A stretch of 64,000 nucleotides of DNA from Liopterus haemorrhoidalis (GCA_963971575.1 OZ020618.1:2048501-2112500); one strand, 5' to 3'. Counted from the stretch's first letter, positions 31,405-42,765 are shown. Translations and numbers: made by a program. The notes: a model not told the origin generated them from the sequence alone.

Positions 31405-32410
31405 AAAATCTTTCTTATATATATTCTTTATTCCCTAGGTCTTGCGGCGTTCAGGGTATTAACCATTACAAATAGAAATAAAACAATCAAAAATAAATAA
31501 CGTACAATACAATTCAATTTACAATATTTTTTTTTTCTCATTTTTCTTCTTGCTCCAGTGTCCCTCTCTTTCTTCCTATTCTCGTTCTGGTTTCCCTCTC
31601 TGATCTCCTTCCTTCCTGCTTCCAGTTCTCTCGCCCATCTTTAATTTATTTTATTCCATTCTCTTCCCTTCCAACCATTTCTTCACCCCTCCTCCTATCT
31701 CCCTTCCTTCCTCCCCATTTCCAGGTAACCTCAGCCCCCTTCCTTCTTTCCATTTCTCCCCTTCTGCTTCCCACCGGGCCCCTTCCTTCATTCCTTTTCC
31801 CCTTCCTGTTATCCTTCCCTAATCTCAATCCTTCTTGCCTCTAATTCCCTCGCCCACCTCTCCCCCCTTCCATCTTCGTGCAACAGGTCTAATGTGCTCC
31901 CCGACCATACTGTCTTGTCTCTACACTACTTCGTGAGGTGCTCTATATCTTCTTCCTCCTCCCTGCACATCCTGCACATCTTATCCTCCTGTTTCCTCCA
32001 ATATTCATTCCCGCACCTTAGCCTCGCAATCCTCCTAACCCTCCCTCCTGACCTTCCTCTTTTTTCCTTCAAGTAGCTTGGTACCCCTATAGTTCTGACC
32101 TCCTTATATCTCACTGCGCTCCTTGATTTGTCTATTCTGACTGTCCTTTCTTGCTCCCCCACTTCCTTATCCCTCCTCCACAACTCCTCAATCACGCTTA
32201 TCCCGTCTTTTCTTCTCCTTTCCACCTCTGTAGTATTCACTCCGCATCTCCAGTAATACTCCTTTCTCATCTCCCCCCATGCGTACCATCTTCCTTTCTG
32301 TTCCTCTCTGGCTCTTTCCTCCCAGCGTTCCCTCATTATTCTTTTGTCTGTTTCTATTCTAACTTTCTCCTCGTAATTAACCGCCCGAATTTCATTCTGA
32401 ACGAGGTAAT
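31405..32410 (-). mobile_element. 3' end of a non-LTR retrotransposon (R1/LOA-like, decayed)
   Basis: The minus strand is strongly purine-rich and encodes Arg/Glu-rich sequence with RIARLRCGNEYW and a CCHC-like CRMCREEEEDIEHL, typical of the far C-terminus of some insect non-LTR reverse transcriptase ORFs. The 3' UTR ends near AATAAAGAATATATATAAGA. 5' truncated. Confidence 0.65.
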
Positions 32411-32997
32411 ATAAATTTTAACTTATATTTTTCTGTTTGCATTTTTCGTGTGAAATGCCAACATTCCAAAATTTCAAATTTTGTAACATTACCCACTGTA
32501 ACACCTGGCTTATCTAAATATAGAATCCACCACCTCATTGAATTACTACTCAAATAAATTTATAACTGTACACTAACCTATGCTCTACTTAAGAGAATCT
32601 ATTATTGTTAATAACAAACATTCTTAGTCATTTATAAGTTTCTATTTTTGTAAAAATAAAACAGAACTTCTGGAAGTATGATTATACTAATTTTAAATTT
32701 CATCCCAAAATTCAAAATATTTGAATCACGTAACTAAATGTAGATTGGAACTAAGCCAAAATTTTGTTTTTATCATAGTTATAGACAATATTTAATAATG
32801 AATCATCCGAAAAAATAAAAGTTTGAAAATAATTGAATGTATAAAAATTATTTTTATGCTTCAAGGTTGGTATTGTCCTTCATTTTTTTGCAATGTCCTC
32901 AAATTATTTTTGTTCTTATTGTATTACAATTTAAAAATATGCTACATATTTTTTTGTATTGTTTTATAAATATTTAATCTTAGCAAATAAAATAGTT
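32411..32997. other. Intergenic AT-rich region
   Basis: No gene or repeat recognised. Confidence 0.5.
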
Positions 32998-33101
32998 AAT
33001 ACAATTTTTTCTTTGGGGTTGGTCAGCACTTGATAAGCACTGACCTCAAATTTCAGGCTCGAAGAGAACCGTTATACGCTGACGACAGTGGAGCAGAAAA
33101 T
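32998..33101 (+). repeat. 104-bp direct repeat, left copy
   Basis: Matches 33635-33739 almost base for base, including GGTTGGTCAGCACTTGATAA. It borders the MITE at 33103. Confidence 0.85.
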
Positions 33102-33102
33102 A

Positions 33103-33633
33103 TAGTCGGATTGCTGATAAGTGACTGTTCGTTGCTACAAGTATCGATATTCAATACTATATGCTTTCTCTGTCTATATCATTATAATTATTTGCATACC
33201 CATAGTAACGTATTCAGACGCAAGTTGACAACTAACCTTCAAAATTATTTGAATAAAAAACAAAGCATCAGAAAGAAACAGCATGATTCATAGATATCTT
33301 TACTAATTAGAGCGCGAAAATAAATTTACAGCAGTACTCAAACAAACAAAATTATTAATTTTAAGGTTATATTATAAATAAGGAAAAAATTATACTCATA
33401 AGTAAATTTTGGATTATAATTTGTTGTTTATTCCAGAAGATTTAAAATTAAAGTTTGTGAATTTAATAATTGGCCGCAAGCCATATTTTAATTAATATTT
33501 ATTACCAGACACTGGCAGTTAAGACAAATAACAAAAAACATTTTTAAAATCGCTGAAAAATGGTAACTAGATTATTATATGAATGCACTACTTGATACAT
33601 ACATGTAACAGTCACCTATCAGCAATCCGACTA
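33103..33633. mobile_element. 531-bp MITE with TAGTCGGATTGCTGA ends, copy 1
   Basis: TAGTCGGATTGCTGATAAG mirrors CTATCAGCAATCCGACTA. TA lies on both sides. Copy 2 sits in gene C's intron at 45407-45938. Confidence 0.85.
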
Positions 33634-33634
33634 T

Positions 33635-33739
33635 AATACAATTTTTTCTTTGGGGTTGGTCAGCACTTGATAAGCACTGACCTCAAATTTCGGGCTCGAA
33701 AAGAACCGTTTTACACTACACGACAGTGGAGCAGAAAAT
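33635..33739 (+). repeat. 105-bp direct repeat, right copy
   Basis: Second copy of the block at 32998-33101. Joined without the MITE the two copies would form a head-to-tail dimer with a TA at the junction. Confidence 0.85.
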
Positions 33740-34237
33740 TGTCACTACGGAAACAATTTTTTTAATTTTTTTTTTATGTCATAATGCCTAGTTGTTAGAG
33801 ATTTTAGGGTAGGGACTAGAGTTCTTTAGCATAATCAAACGGCTATTTTTTACAGTAGCCGAGACCACCGTCTTTACCTGCCCTTTGAAGCAAGCCCCAT
33901 TTTTCGGAATAATAATTCAGAAATATAGATATTGTTTAAGGAAGGGCTGAGTGAGTATTTTTTTGCTTTTTTTTTATTTTGATTTTTTTCTTGCTTCGAT
34001 TTTGGTCAAAATATGTTATTATGCTTATTTTAGAGATTAGGATGGTGAAAAAAATATTTAAAAATTGAATAAATTTATTTAACAAATAAAGTTGACAATA
34101 TCGCATCGATTTTAAACTGTTAATAAAGAAATTAACGTTGCTGTCCATAGAATGATGTGATATTGTCAAATTTATTTGTTGAATAAATTTATTCAATGAT
34201 GGTGAAGCAAAAGTAAAATGTAACATATTAACAAAAA
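33740..34237. other. Intergenic AT-rich region
   Basis: Contains an imperfect inverted repeat around TTGAATAAATTTATT (34064 and 34179). No gene seen. Confidence 0.45.
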
Positions 34238-34366
34238 TAAGGAGTGCTCATAAATTGCTGGTAAAGTACTTCGTATAGGAGGAGTGCGAAATACAAATGT
34301 GAAGTACATTATTAATACTGGCGTTGCACAAACTTTTAGTGCCAGCAATTTACCAACAGAAAAAGC
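34238..34366 (-). mobile_element. Partial reverse copy of the CCCAGC-ended MITE
   Basis: GCTGGTAAAGTACTTCGTAT and GAAATACAAATGTGAAGTAC match the reverse of 40924-41285. Both TIRs are missing. Confidence 0.65.
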
Positions 34367-34369
34367 AGT

Positions 34370-34692
34370 TTGTCTGTCTGTCTGTTTGTCGGTCCGTGTG
34401 CACGTGCAGAGTAAATTCGGCTAAAAGTATTGTTATGAAACTTCATATTTAAGCTTTTGACATCAATGGCACGAGTTAATCAACTTTTGGTAAAAATCGG
34501 TTAACTAGAAATGGGAGTTTACTGGAGTTGGTTTTAAAATTTTTGCAGAAAAATATAGAACAGAGAAATATTTCGAAAAAAATTATAACAAAATTTGCTA
34601 TAAAATTAATAACTAACAACTTTTATTTGAGAAATTTTTTGATAAAGCAGCATAAATTAAACAAGTACTTTATGATGGCGGTCTACATTAAG
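34370..34692 (+). mobile_element. TIR family with CTGT array, partial copy
   Basis: Starts at the CTGT array and continues with the family's AAACTTCATATTTAAGCTTT to GATGGCGGTC. The left part is missing. Confidence 0.6.
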
Positions 34693-34880
34693 GTTTAGCC
34701 TAATCAATTTAAATTGTACGGAGAGTGTGAAATTGATGGTTTACCCCCCATAACGCCCCCTAGGGGGGCATGGGCGAAGTTAGAACCCTCACTAAAATCT
34801 TTCTCGGATTATTTTACCCTCCTGTAAAGAACAGACAAACAAACAAACAAACAAACAGAAATTCATTTTTATATATAAGA
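34690..34880 (-). mobile_element. Repeat with GTTT array, reverse copy
   Basis: CCCCCCATAACGCCCCCTAG and a CAAA array match 25745-25970 in reverse. Confidence 0.55.
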
Positions 34881-34904
34881 TAATATGTATAATGCATTGT
34901 AGGC

Positions 34905-34910
34905 TTTATT
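34905..34910 (-). terminator. Poly(A) signal of gene A
   Basis: AATAAA on the minus strand about 90 bases past the gene A stop codon. Confidence 0.6.
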
Positions 34911-34999
34911 ATTATTCATTACAGGATTATTATAATACAGATTTTTCATTAATTAGCGACAGCCTAACAAAAGACAAAAGTACTCGATTTAACCACTTT

Positions 35000-36752
35000 C
35001 TATGGGACTATGGGAGGATCAACGGGAAGGTTTCCTCCACCAGTACCAATACATAATCCATTCGGGTCCTTATCAAATACTGTATCAGCCGGACAATCTT
35101 GTTCTTGAGCTGTAAAATTGGTTCCATCTTTGACACATATAATATATTTATTTTCCCCATTTGGACTTGGATTAAATCCTTCCTGTTTGCAAACATAATC
35201 ACAGGTTTTTCCAAAAGTTTTAACATTAACTTTCATATCTTTACTTTTACAGGATTTAAGTTCTTCTGGTAATGTCTTACTGTTGGAACACATAACATAA
35301 ATGCTTGGATCGTTTGGATAGGGAACAGGTATTCCATTTTTATTATAACATAAACCTTTTGGATCAACTGAAGAAAAATTTGGACAAGCTGATGCTAACA
35401 TTACAGAAGAGCATATTTTTTTAGAATGATCGTAATAGCTCTTTTCTGGACATTTCAATACTTGGGCGTCTACTCCACCTTTCTCGCAGAGAAAGAATTT
35501 GTTGCAGTCCATTGGGTTTGGAAAAAGTCCTTTGTATTGGCATTTCATAGAGGATGTACATTTGTCTTCGGAAACACATTCATTGGTGCCAAGGATGTCA
35601 CAGTAAGGTGTTTTAGGGTCTAAATCCTTACAAAGCATGGTGTTAGACCAAATATCTTTATCTTTTTGGCCCCAAGTAAAGCAATCCTTACAACCATATT
35701 CAAAATTTCTGTTTAGTATACGAAAAGCACGTTCTCCTTGAATTTGGCTAAAAGCCTGAAATAATATTAAAAATATATATTACAAAACAGTTATATAAAG
35801 CAGTGTTTCTCAACCAAAAACGCACCGCGCACCAGTATAATATATAATTTTTTAACGCGGACCACTAATAATAATTGTTGGTTCATTTTTTGCAAGATAT
35901 TAAATATCTACAATTATATTGTACAAGTGTTGGTATGTATGTTCTATTCAACTTCTGGTGTCTCTTAATTTTTTCGGTATCGCAGAGAGAGGAAAATGAA
36001 CTGCCATCTTATCCGGGTGATATTTTTTTAGTGCTTAGGCTTAATTTTATTTCGACAAAGGGTACTGACTAATTTTTATTGATAAAAATCATGCATTTTT
36101 TCCTTGAATCCGTGTCGATGAACGTCACTATTGATCAGCACGGACAGGTTTTACCAGACGATAAAAGATGTTTATTCATATTTCTACTATTTAGGAGATG
36201 ATTTCAGACCAAAACTGAATTGAAAAACTACAGTTGAAGGTATTTTATTAATAAAATTGATGAAATGTGTAAAAAATACATAAGAGTTGATAAAGATAAT
36301 GCAGTTTTTTAAGGTTTTAACACATTTTCATAAATTTTGAAAATTTTTGCTGACCATAAAATTGCCTTCAGTTAAAAATGCTATTAAACGGAAAAGAAAG
36401 AAAGAATTAAGAAAGTAAGAATCAGTTTTGAGTTATCAAAATATATTTTAAGGGTCGTTCGAACGTTTTAAATGTTAAACCTATCTGTAGATATGTTCAA
36501 ATAAGTTTTCAGGGTGAGGATAGATCTGTTAAGCAGTTTTGTTATTTTAATTCTGGAAACTGTATGTTATTAACTATTTTACTAACTATATTAACGAAAG
36601 TATAAAGTACAATGTATTAGGAGGATAGATAAGACAGAATAATATTCGATATTTAGTAATCGCGTAATTTTAATTGTGTTAAATCTTGCAGTACCCAGAT
36701 TAGTAAATAAAAATTTTAGACTTACCAGGAAAATTAACAACAGCTTTAACAT
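35000..36752 (-). CDS. Gene A: secreted chitin-binding (CBM14/peritrophin-like) protein
   Basis: Two exons: 36752-36726 (9 codons, MLKLLLIFL, donor GTAAGT) and 35755-35000 (acceptor ATTTCAG), giving 260 residues. The joined N-terminus MLKLLLIFLAFSQIQG is a signal peptide, so the product is probably secreted. After an N-terminal cysteine module (about residues 69-78) come three CBM14-like units with the C..DC..F..C..C pattern at about 81-132 (with NPMDCNKFFLC), 145-194 and 198-244. The tail is proline- and glycine-rich. CBM14 domains bind chitin in peritrophic matrix and cuticle. It is the most diverged of four tandem paralogues. The internal ATG at 35638 is not the start. The 970-bp intron holds a lone hAT-type end near 35803. 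Function beyond chitin binding is not known to me. Confidence 0.88.
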
Positions 36753-36798
36753 TTTGGCTGTTTCTGCTATATGCTTGTTTTTAGAATTATTCTGTCAT

Positions 36799-36806
36799 CT
36801 TATATA
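36799..36806 (-). promoter_or_regulatory. TATA box of gene A
   Basis: TATATAAG on the minus strand, 47 bases upstream of the gene A start codon. This fits a short leader of roughly 15-25 nt. Confidence 0.6.
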
Positions 36807-37017
36807 GCAACCAAAAACAAATATAATTATCAATGTCATATAAGAAATCTACATGCAAATAATTTTATCTATAATTTAAAAAAAATCTTGTTTTAAAGTA
36901 ACGCGTTAAATTTTATTGCGGTAATTTATATAGCAGCAATTAAGTTTATTTATTTATTGATTAATTGTTTTATAATCATAGATTAGTAAAGATAATTTTC
37001 TTGTACGGAAAACAAAT
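36807..37017. other. Upstream flank of gene A
   Basis: AT-rich, no further element recognised before the repeat at 37018. Confidence 0.4.
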
Positions 37018-37620
37018 TGATGTGAAGTGTGAATTTACACATATTTCAGCGTTTCGCAGGTATTTAGTATATGAATGATGATTATGCAAAAAAAAAAGAA
37101 AAAAGAAAAATTAACGGGAATCGAACAGTAGTTTGCAACTTACGAAGCGATAACGTGACTACGGACGTTCACTCGTTTACTGTGTTAAATAGCGGATTAA
37201 ATATTTTACATATTTTAGTTAAAAACACAAAAAATGCGTTATTTTCCGAAAACATAATCTGATCAAAAAATCCTATTGTACTATTCCGGTTCACACCAAT
37301 CTACATTACTTATATTTTTTTCAGATTTTTAGTTTAAACCATCTGGACTCCAGGGTGTGGGACAAATTTTGTTTTGCACAATTTTGGCAAAAATCGCGTC
37401 AGAATAATTTATTTTGAAAAAATAAAATTTTGATCGTTAATCCACGTACCAAGGGCTTTCATTTGATACCCTACACAGAATTGTAAAATATTTTTATATA
37501 GCAAGGTTCATTAAGATTTTGAAAATTGCGCCTATGGTTTCCATTGGTTGCTTTAAGTCATAACCCCACCCCTCTGATTTCGTGTATAAAACACATAAAA
37601 ATGCGTTATTTTCCGAAAAC
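37018..37620 (-). mobile_element. 1.1-kb TIR family, rearranged reverse copy with tRNA-like block
   Basis: Begins with the terminal GATGTGAAGTGTGAATTTAC phrase. A tRNA-like block has B box TGTTCGATTCC (37127-37117) on the minus strand. Family interior then follows. The block differs from that in the other copies. Confidence 0.6.
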
Positions 37621-37976
37621 ATATTCTGACGTTGTCATGATGATAAATGATTCCTTTTCGGTTAAATAAAAGGTTCGGTTTTTCTTTAGTTTTTGATTTA
37701 TTCAGCCTTCCGCTTTTCACCTATTTAGGTTTAATGAAGGCATTCAATCGTCCTCTTACTTTGGAAGTCTCTGTCAGATTAAGGGAATGGAATTTCATGA
37801 TTAGCCGGTAAGTTGATTCCCAAAGTTGTTCCTAAAACAAGTTGGCCAGGTTTTCAGGGTCTGTGGAGCATTGTGTTTCGTGGCTATCAACAAAAAAGCC
37901 ACCTTGACATCATCTGCTCAGATGAGGAAACATCGTGAATTGATAATTGCAATGGTCTCTGCGTCAAATATAGATT
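37621..37976. other. Intergenic spacer between repeats
   Basis: Includes TCATGATGATAAATGATTCC and CTTTTCGGTTAAATAAA phrases that recur at 8972 and 53549, probably a decayed repeat. No gene supported. Confidence 0.4.
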
Positions 37977-37984
37977 CCTTTCTA

Positions 37985-39099
37985 CAGAGCCGCCGCGTGG
38001 GTATGAGGCGCCTTTGTGAAAACTTTTATTTGGCGCCTCTTGCCCCCCCACCCTCCTAAAAAAATAATTCTAAAAATGAATAAATTTATATATGGTGTTT
38101 ATGGTATACAAAATTTAAAAATACATACATATAGGTATAATCAAACTACAGATCGGAGTAAGATAAATGCAATAATATATGTTTTTTAAAAATTGTTCAC
38201 AAATAATCAATTTTATCTTTTATTTATATTAATTATTAATTTTATCTTTTAAGAAATTTAAAACTTAGTTTACCAGAGCACCAGATCATTTTATTTTAGA
38301 ATTACAGTAAAATAAAAAATAATAAATAAGTAAAAATATAATAAAAACATAAATAACTTAAAAGGATGAGCAATTATTAATTACAGTCCACTGCGCAAGG
38401 GTAATTAGCAATTAACATTGAAATTTTGAGTAGAAAAATATTTTTATTTAGACGTTGAAAATTTGCTATGGGGTGTTTTATTTCATCATAAATTGAAGCA
38501 ATTATAAAATAAAAAATTACAGAAATATATTAGTATAATATGTTGAATAAGTATAATATGTACTTACCTTTAATTTTTTAAGGCACTATCACAAAATCAA
38601 AAGTAGTTAACACTTCAAGAGTAAAAATAAAAATAAAAACCGTTTTATTCGTATTCTATTTTATAAGCGGCACAAAGAGACAATTAATAAATTTAATCAT
38701 AAAGATGCATACCTATGCCAAAATTTCGTTCCGACACGACATAATAAAAATATTTATTATAACAACAGTGATGCCTCAGCAAAACTATAAATCAAACATA
38801 TAAATTTGGTCTTTATTGATACTTCCCGTCAGCTTGGTGCCGACAAGACAGATGAATAGAAACTTAATACAATTTTACTATCATGCACATGCACGTTTAT
38901 ATTTACAAATAAAATAATACTTTAATATCATTCTTTTCTTAGGTATTTAGAATAAGAATTACCAAGTAACCATGTATTAAACAAGTTAATATTTTAAGCA
39001 TTTTAAATATTTTAATTTGTATTTTCTTTGGAATGGCGCCCCTATGATCAGGCGCCTTTGTGCTGGTCACAACCTTTCCCCCCTCACGCGGCGGCCATG
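37985..39099. mobile_element. hAT-like non-autonomous element
   Basis: 1115 bp from CAGAGCCGCCGCGTG to CACGCGGCGGCCATG with perfect 8-bp duplication CCTTTCTA (37977-37984, 39100-39107). GC-rich ends (GGCGCC) and AT-rich core; no transposase. Confidence 0.85.
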
Positions 39100-39104
39100 C
39101 CTTT

Positions 39105-39588
39105 CTAAAGCCTGGAACAGAATGCACAGCGCGCTACGCCGTCAGCGCGCCGTCATTTGCGACGGCGTTGCGTCAACGCCGTTGAGATTTTCGCCTGCAC
39201 ACAATGCAATAATTTTTGACGCCGTCAAGTGCCACTTGACAACCTATATCTGTGTTAATACGTGCGCTTTCTTTTATTAAAAGTATAATGGATGATGAAG
39301 ACTTGTGTGTGATGTTATTTATGTTGTATGCAAGTTATTTATACATACAAACACTTTACCATTCAGTAAAAACTGAGGTTAGGTGTTTTGCGTCAACGTT
39401 CAACGGCGTCAAAAGTTGAAAGTTGACGAACATTCAGTATCAACGGCGTTCAAAGGCCGTAGGACGTTGTCCATTCTGTGCACTTGCGTACGACAGCTTG
39501 GTTTTAACTCCTTCTGACAGATAGCGGCGTACGAACGCCGTCCACGCGCCGTAGAACTCGTTGCATTCTGTTCCCGACTTAAGGACTT
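39105..39588. mobile_element. GC-rich MITE with GGAACAGAATGCA ends
   Basis: GGAACAGAATGCA at 39114 mirrors TGCATTCTGTTCC ending at 39575. Several internal AACGGCGT/ACGCCGTT motifs on both strands. It abuts the hAT element directly. Target duplication unclear. Confidence 0.7.
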
Positions 39589-39690
39589 TGCTGAGTTAGC
39601 GGTGGATTTTGGAAAAGAATGCACAAGGATATAAGAAAAACCAAATTATAATGTTTGCATTTACTACTTCTTTAATATATAATACATATT

Positions 39691-39696
39691 TTTATT
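39691..39696 (-). terminator. Poly(A) signal of gene B
   Basis: AATAAA on the minus strand, 24 bases past the stop codon. The flanking 3' sequence is nearly shared with gene C. Confidence 0.6.
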
Positions 39697-39719
39697 CTGT
39701 GTGACAAATACAGATTTTT

Positions 39720-42190
39720 TTAATGACTTGAATCTGTCTTAGGTGGCGGTGGTGGACTTTCACAAAAATTGGTTGTTGGATTGAATTTTCCTGAATTTCC
39801 ACAAGTCTGTACATAATCTTTAAGACCAGTTCCTTCCCTGACACAAGTATAGTATTTAGTTTCTTCTTTGTATTGGAAAAATCCTTCCGCTGGACAAGTA
39901 AATTTACATGCCTTCACATTGACATCATACTTAGTCAGTGGGGTGTCACATGTATTAATTAAAGGTGGGACCATAGTTGAACAAATGATATACACAGTGG
40001 GATCTCCTGGGTAGAGTACAGTTTCAAAATTCTTTTTGTTAAAGCAAGCACCATTAGTTTCGGTGACAGATTTACATGTAGAGGCAGAGGTGCACATTTT
40101 TTTCCCATGGTCATATTTAGAACTACCTGGACATTTATATATTGATGCTACAACACCTCCTTTGTCACAATATAGAAATTTAGTGCAGTCCAAAGGATGT
40201 GGGAAAAATCCGCGAAATTTACAATCTAGATTAACTTGGGTTGCGGTTCCAGCATCGCAAGGATTATTTTCGCTACACGTGTACGTATCTGGATTGCAGA
40301 ATTTTGTCCCACAATCTGCGACCGGCAATAGAGTTCCACTATTACAATATACTAAATGTGTCTTATTTCTACACATGGGACCAGAAGTGCCATCTGTTGG
40401 GCATTCATTGTCCGTTCCTGAGCAAACATCTCTTGCAGTTCTTCTGTGAGTTAACCTAGGAAATCTCACAGCACCCACACAAGATATAACCTAAAATTAA
40501 ATTAAGAATTATAAACAATTAATAATATATTTGAAATTATTTTGTAATGGTTTAGTACAGGTGTGGTCAAATCTTTTGGATAACATTGAATAACATTGGT
40601 CAACAAATTTAAATATTTTTTTTGCTAATTTAGATCTGATACTTGTTTTTAGCTAATTTTGGGATGCTGATTTCAAAAATGTTAACAGTTTCTGCCTATC
40701 ACGTCAAATTTTTGTTCTATCGTATTTTGAGTTTGTGGGATAGCAGAGCGAGAGATAAGCATTGGACTCAGAAAAATTGGCTGGTGAGAATAGATTTAAA
40801 TATTGGAGACCCAAATATAATACACGAACCTTTGGTGGAGCGAACAAAAATCATTTTCCCCCCTCTTCATATTAAACTGGGTCTAATGACGCAGTTTGTA
40901 AAAGCGTTGAACAAAGATGGTGACCCAGCAAACATTCAACTAACGGCCGAATGCCGGCAAACTGCTTTTATGCTGGTAAAGTACTGGCACCAAAAGTAAG
41001 TGCAACGGCAGTATTAATAATGTACTTCACATTTGTATTTCGCATTCCGCCTATACGAAGTACTTTACCAGCATTTTATAAGCACTCTTACTTTTTACTT
41101 AAAACCATCAGAAATAAATCTTGCAACTAATGCGATTATTTTGCACTTTACCGTTGCTGGGCCAGCAACTGATACATCAATGGGCCAGTAACGGCCATGG
41201 GGACACCGGGGTACTGGCCCATTACTTTCAATGCCGGGGAGTATGTGCTTTACCAGTACTGGCCCGTATAAAAATGTTTGCTGGGGACTGTTTCAAAAAT
41301 ATATCTGAAACATTTCAAAGTCTCAGTAATGAGAAGCTAAAAGCTGGCATTTTTGACGGACCACAAATTAGAAAATTAGTGAATGATCCACATTTCACTG
41401 TACATATGGATGATATGGAAAAGAATGCATGGCAGTCTTTCGTGGCGCTCATCAAAAATCTTCTTGGGAATAAAAAAGCCGAAAACTATGTGGAGGTCGT
41501 TCAAAATTTGATTGAAAATTATCATCATCTGGGGTGCAACATGAGCGTGAAACTTCATTTTTTAAACAGTCATCTTGCCAAATTTCCTGTCAATCTTGGA
41601 GATGTTAGTGATGAACAGGGTGAACGTTTCCATCAGGATTTAAAAGTGATGGAGAGACGTTGACACGTTATCAAGGAAGGTGGGATACTCACATGATGGC
41701 TGACTACTGTTGGAGTATTAAAAGAGACTTATCGGGAATGGTGCACTCCAGAAGATCTTACAAACGACCATTTAATCCTTAAATTATTTTGTATTTTTAT
41801 TTTAACACTCCAATGCATTAAAATGTAATTAAAACTGTTCTCATTTTCATTCTTTCACTATAAATAAAATTTTAAGAATATTCTATAATTATTTAGTCCT
41901 TATTGTTCGCCAAATTTGTACCAATTACAGTATCGACGTCTAAAATTAAACGATAGAAGCATTATTTGGCCGAAAATATGTATTTGTTGTAGAACAAAAA
42001 TCTGATGTGATACGCAAAAACTGATGTGATATTTGAGTTCAGCAGCACCAAATTAGTAAGAAACAAGTCTTAGATGTAAGTCAGCAAAAATTGTGTTGAC
42101 CAGTGTAATCAGTAATGGAACCATAGAGAATGTATTGATGTTGATGAAGTTGATGACACTTACCAGTAAAAGAAAAACGTAGGACTTCAT
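39720..42190 (-). CDS. Gene B: secreted chitin-binding (CBM14/peritrophin-like) protein
   Basis: Exon 1 is 42190-42164 (9 codons, MKSYVFLLL, donor GTAAGT). Exon 2 is 40490-39720 (acceptor AATTTTAG, starts VISCVGAVRF). Product 265 residues with a signal peptide across the junction. Order: cysteine-rich N-terminal module (about residues 32-87, with DNECPTDGTSGPMC), then three CBM14-like units at about 99-148 (PHPLDCTKFLYCDKGG), 158-204 and 208-252, and a proline-rich tail. Probable role: binding chitin outside the cell, in gut lining or cuticle. Exon 2 is close to that of gene C along nearly its whole length. The 1673-bp intron contains a 1.5-kb transposon (40593-42106), so most of the intron is foreign. 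Confidence 0.9.
40688..41780 (+). pseudogene. Broken transposon ORF of a family common in arthropod genomes
   Basis: Plus-strand pieces IIFPPLHIKLGLMTQFVKAL, then after the MITE AGIFDGPQIRKLVNDPHFTV, LGCNMSVKLHFLNSHLAKFP and SDEQGERFHQDLKVMERR, then after a frameshift YQGRWDTHMMADYCWSIKRD. I recognise this motif series (SDE.GERFHQD..MEKRYQGRW) as a repetitive uncharacterised family in many insects. Its enzymatic role is not known to me. This copy is cut by the MITE at 40924, which splits GDGD/DCFK, and by the frameshift near 41662. Confidence 0.7.
40924..41285 (+). mobile_element. CCCAGC-ended MITE, copy 1
   Basis: 362 bp between CCCAGCAAACATT and AATGTTTGCTGGG, with a 2-bp duplication GA (40922-40923, 41286-41287). 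Removing it plus one GA restores the reading frame of the host ORF. Confidence 0.85.
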
Positions 42191-42227
42191 GGTTATTATG
42201 GACAACTGTGTATTACAATTTGCATTT

Positions 42228-42236
42228 CCTTTTATA
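42228..42236 (-). promoter_or_regulatory. TATA box of gene B
   Basis: TATAAAAGG on the minus strand, about 40 bases upstream of the gene B start codon, with an initiator-like CAGTTG near 42204. Confidence 0.6.
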
Positions 42237-42765
42237 GAAAATTTTAATAAAAATACATTTACGTAAGCAAAGCTAGACTAATAAAATTAATCTTGTTATC
42301 TAAATTAGTAGGAAAATGGAAAATTTCTTATCAAATTACGAAATAGATGACGGTGTGATCTGTTGAATAATAATAAAAGGGGAAAACCTTAAAAAATAGA
42401 TCGATTAAACACAATACTAAAACGATAAATTTTTAAAAACAAAGATTAGAATTTTTTATACCACCTATAATGGAAATTGTTGAAACAAAAATGAGGTTAT
42501 TGAAGGATTAGTTTCGAAAGAGCGTATCCAGAAATTTTTCTTGGGGGGGGGGCTTTTTTCAAAACATGCATTATTTTTATAAAATTAAACCACATACTTT
42601 ATATTATGAAATATATTTATTCTTTTCAAAAGAAATTTATACGTAATTTATAATAATCACAATAAGAACCAAAATTTACTTCAACAGAAAATACAATGAA
42701 AAAAAAAATTACCAAATAGAACACAGTAATTTAATTATTATCAGAATATATAATCAATAAAAAAT
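42237..42765. other. Upstream flank of gene B
   Basis: AT-rich. A G-run (nine G) at about 42543 preceded by CGTATCCAGAAATTTTTCTT resembles a lone transposon end. Nothing else seen. Confidence 0.4.

Larger units (their letters stand above)
40593..42106 (+). mobile_element. DNA transposon with about 80-bp TIRs inside gene B intron
   Basis: ACATTGGTCAACA (40593) mirrors TGTTGACCAGTGT (42106), and similarity continues about 80 bp inward (ACTTGTTTTTAGCTAATTTT on the left). Between them, on the plus strand, lies a broken ORF (40688-41780) and a nested MITE (40924-41285). Without the MITE the copy is about 1.15 kb. Superfamily not known to me; the target duplication is not clear. Confidence 0.7.

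Noticed and set aside
31894..32414. Plus-strand Ser/Leu/Pro-rich frames
   Set aside because: Pyrimidine-rich antisense of the non-LTR fragment; the minus strand carries the recognisable CCHC-like motif.
35000..35638. Start of gene A at the internal ATG 35638
   Set aside because: The exon is open upstream to a good acceptor at 35755 and joins a signal-peptide exon at 36752-36726.
40036..40459. Plus-strand frames over gene B
   Set aside because: Antisense to exon 2 of gene B, no recognisable domains.
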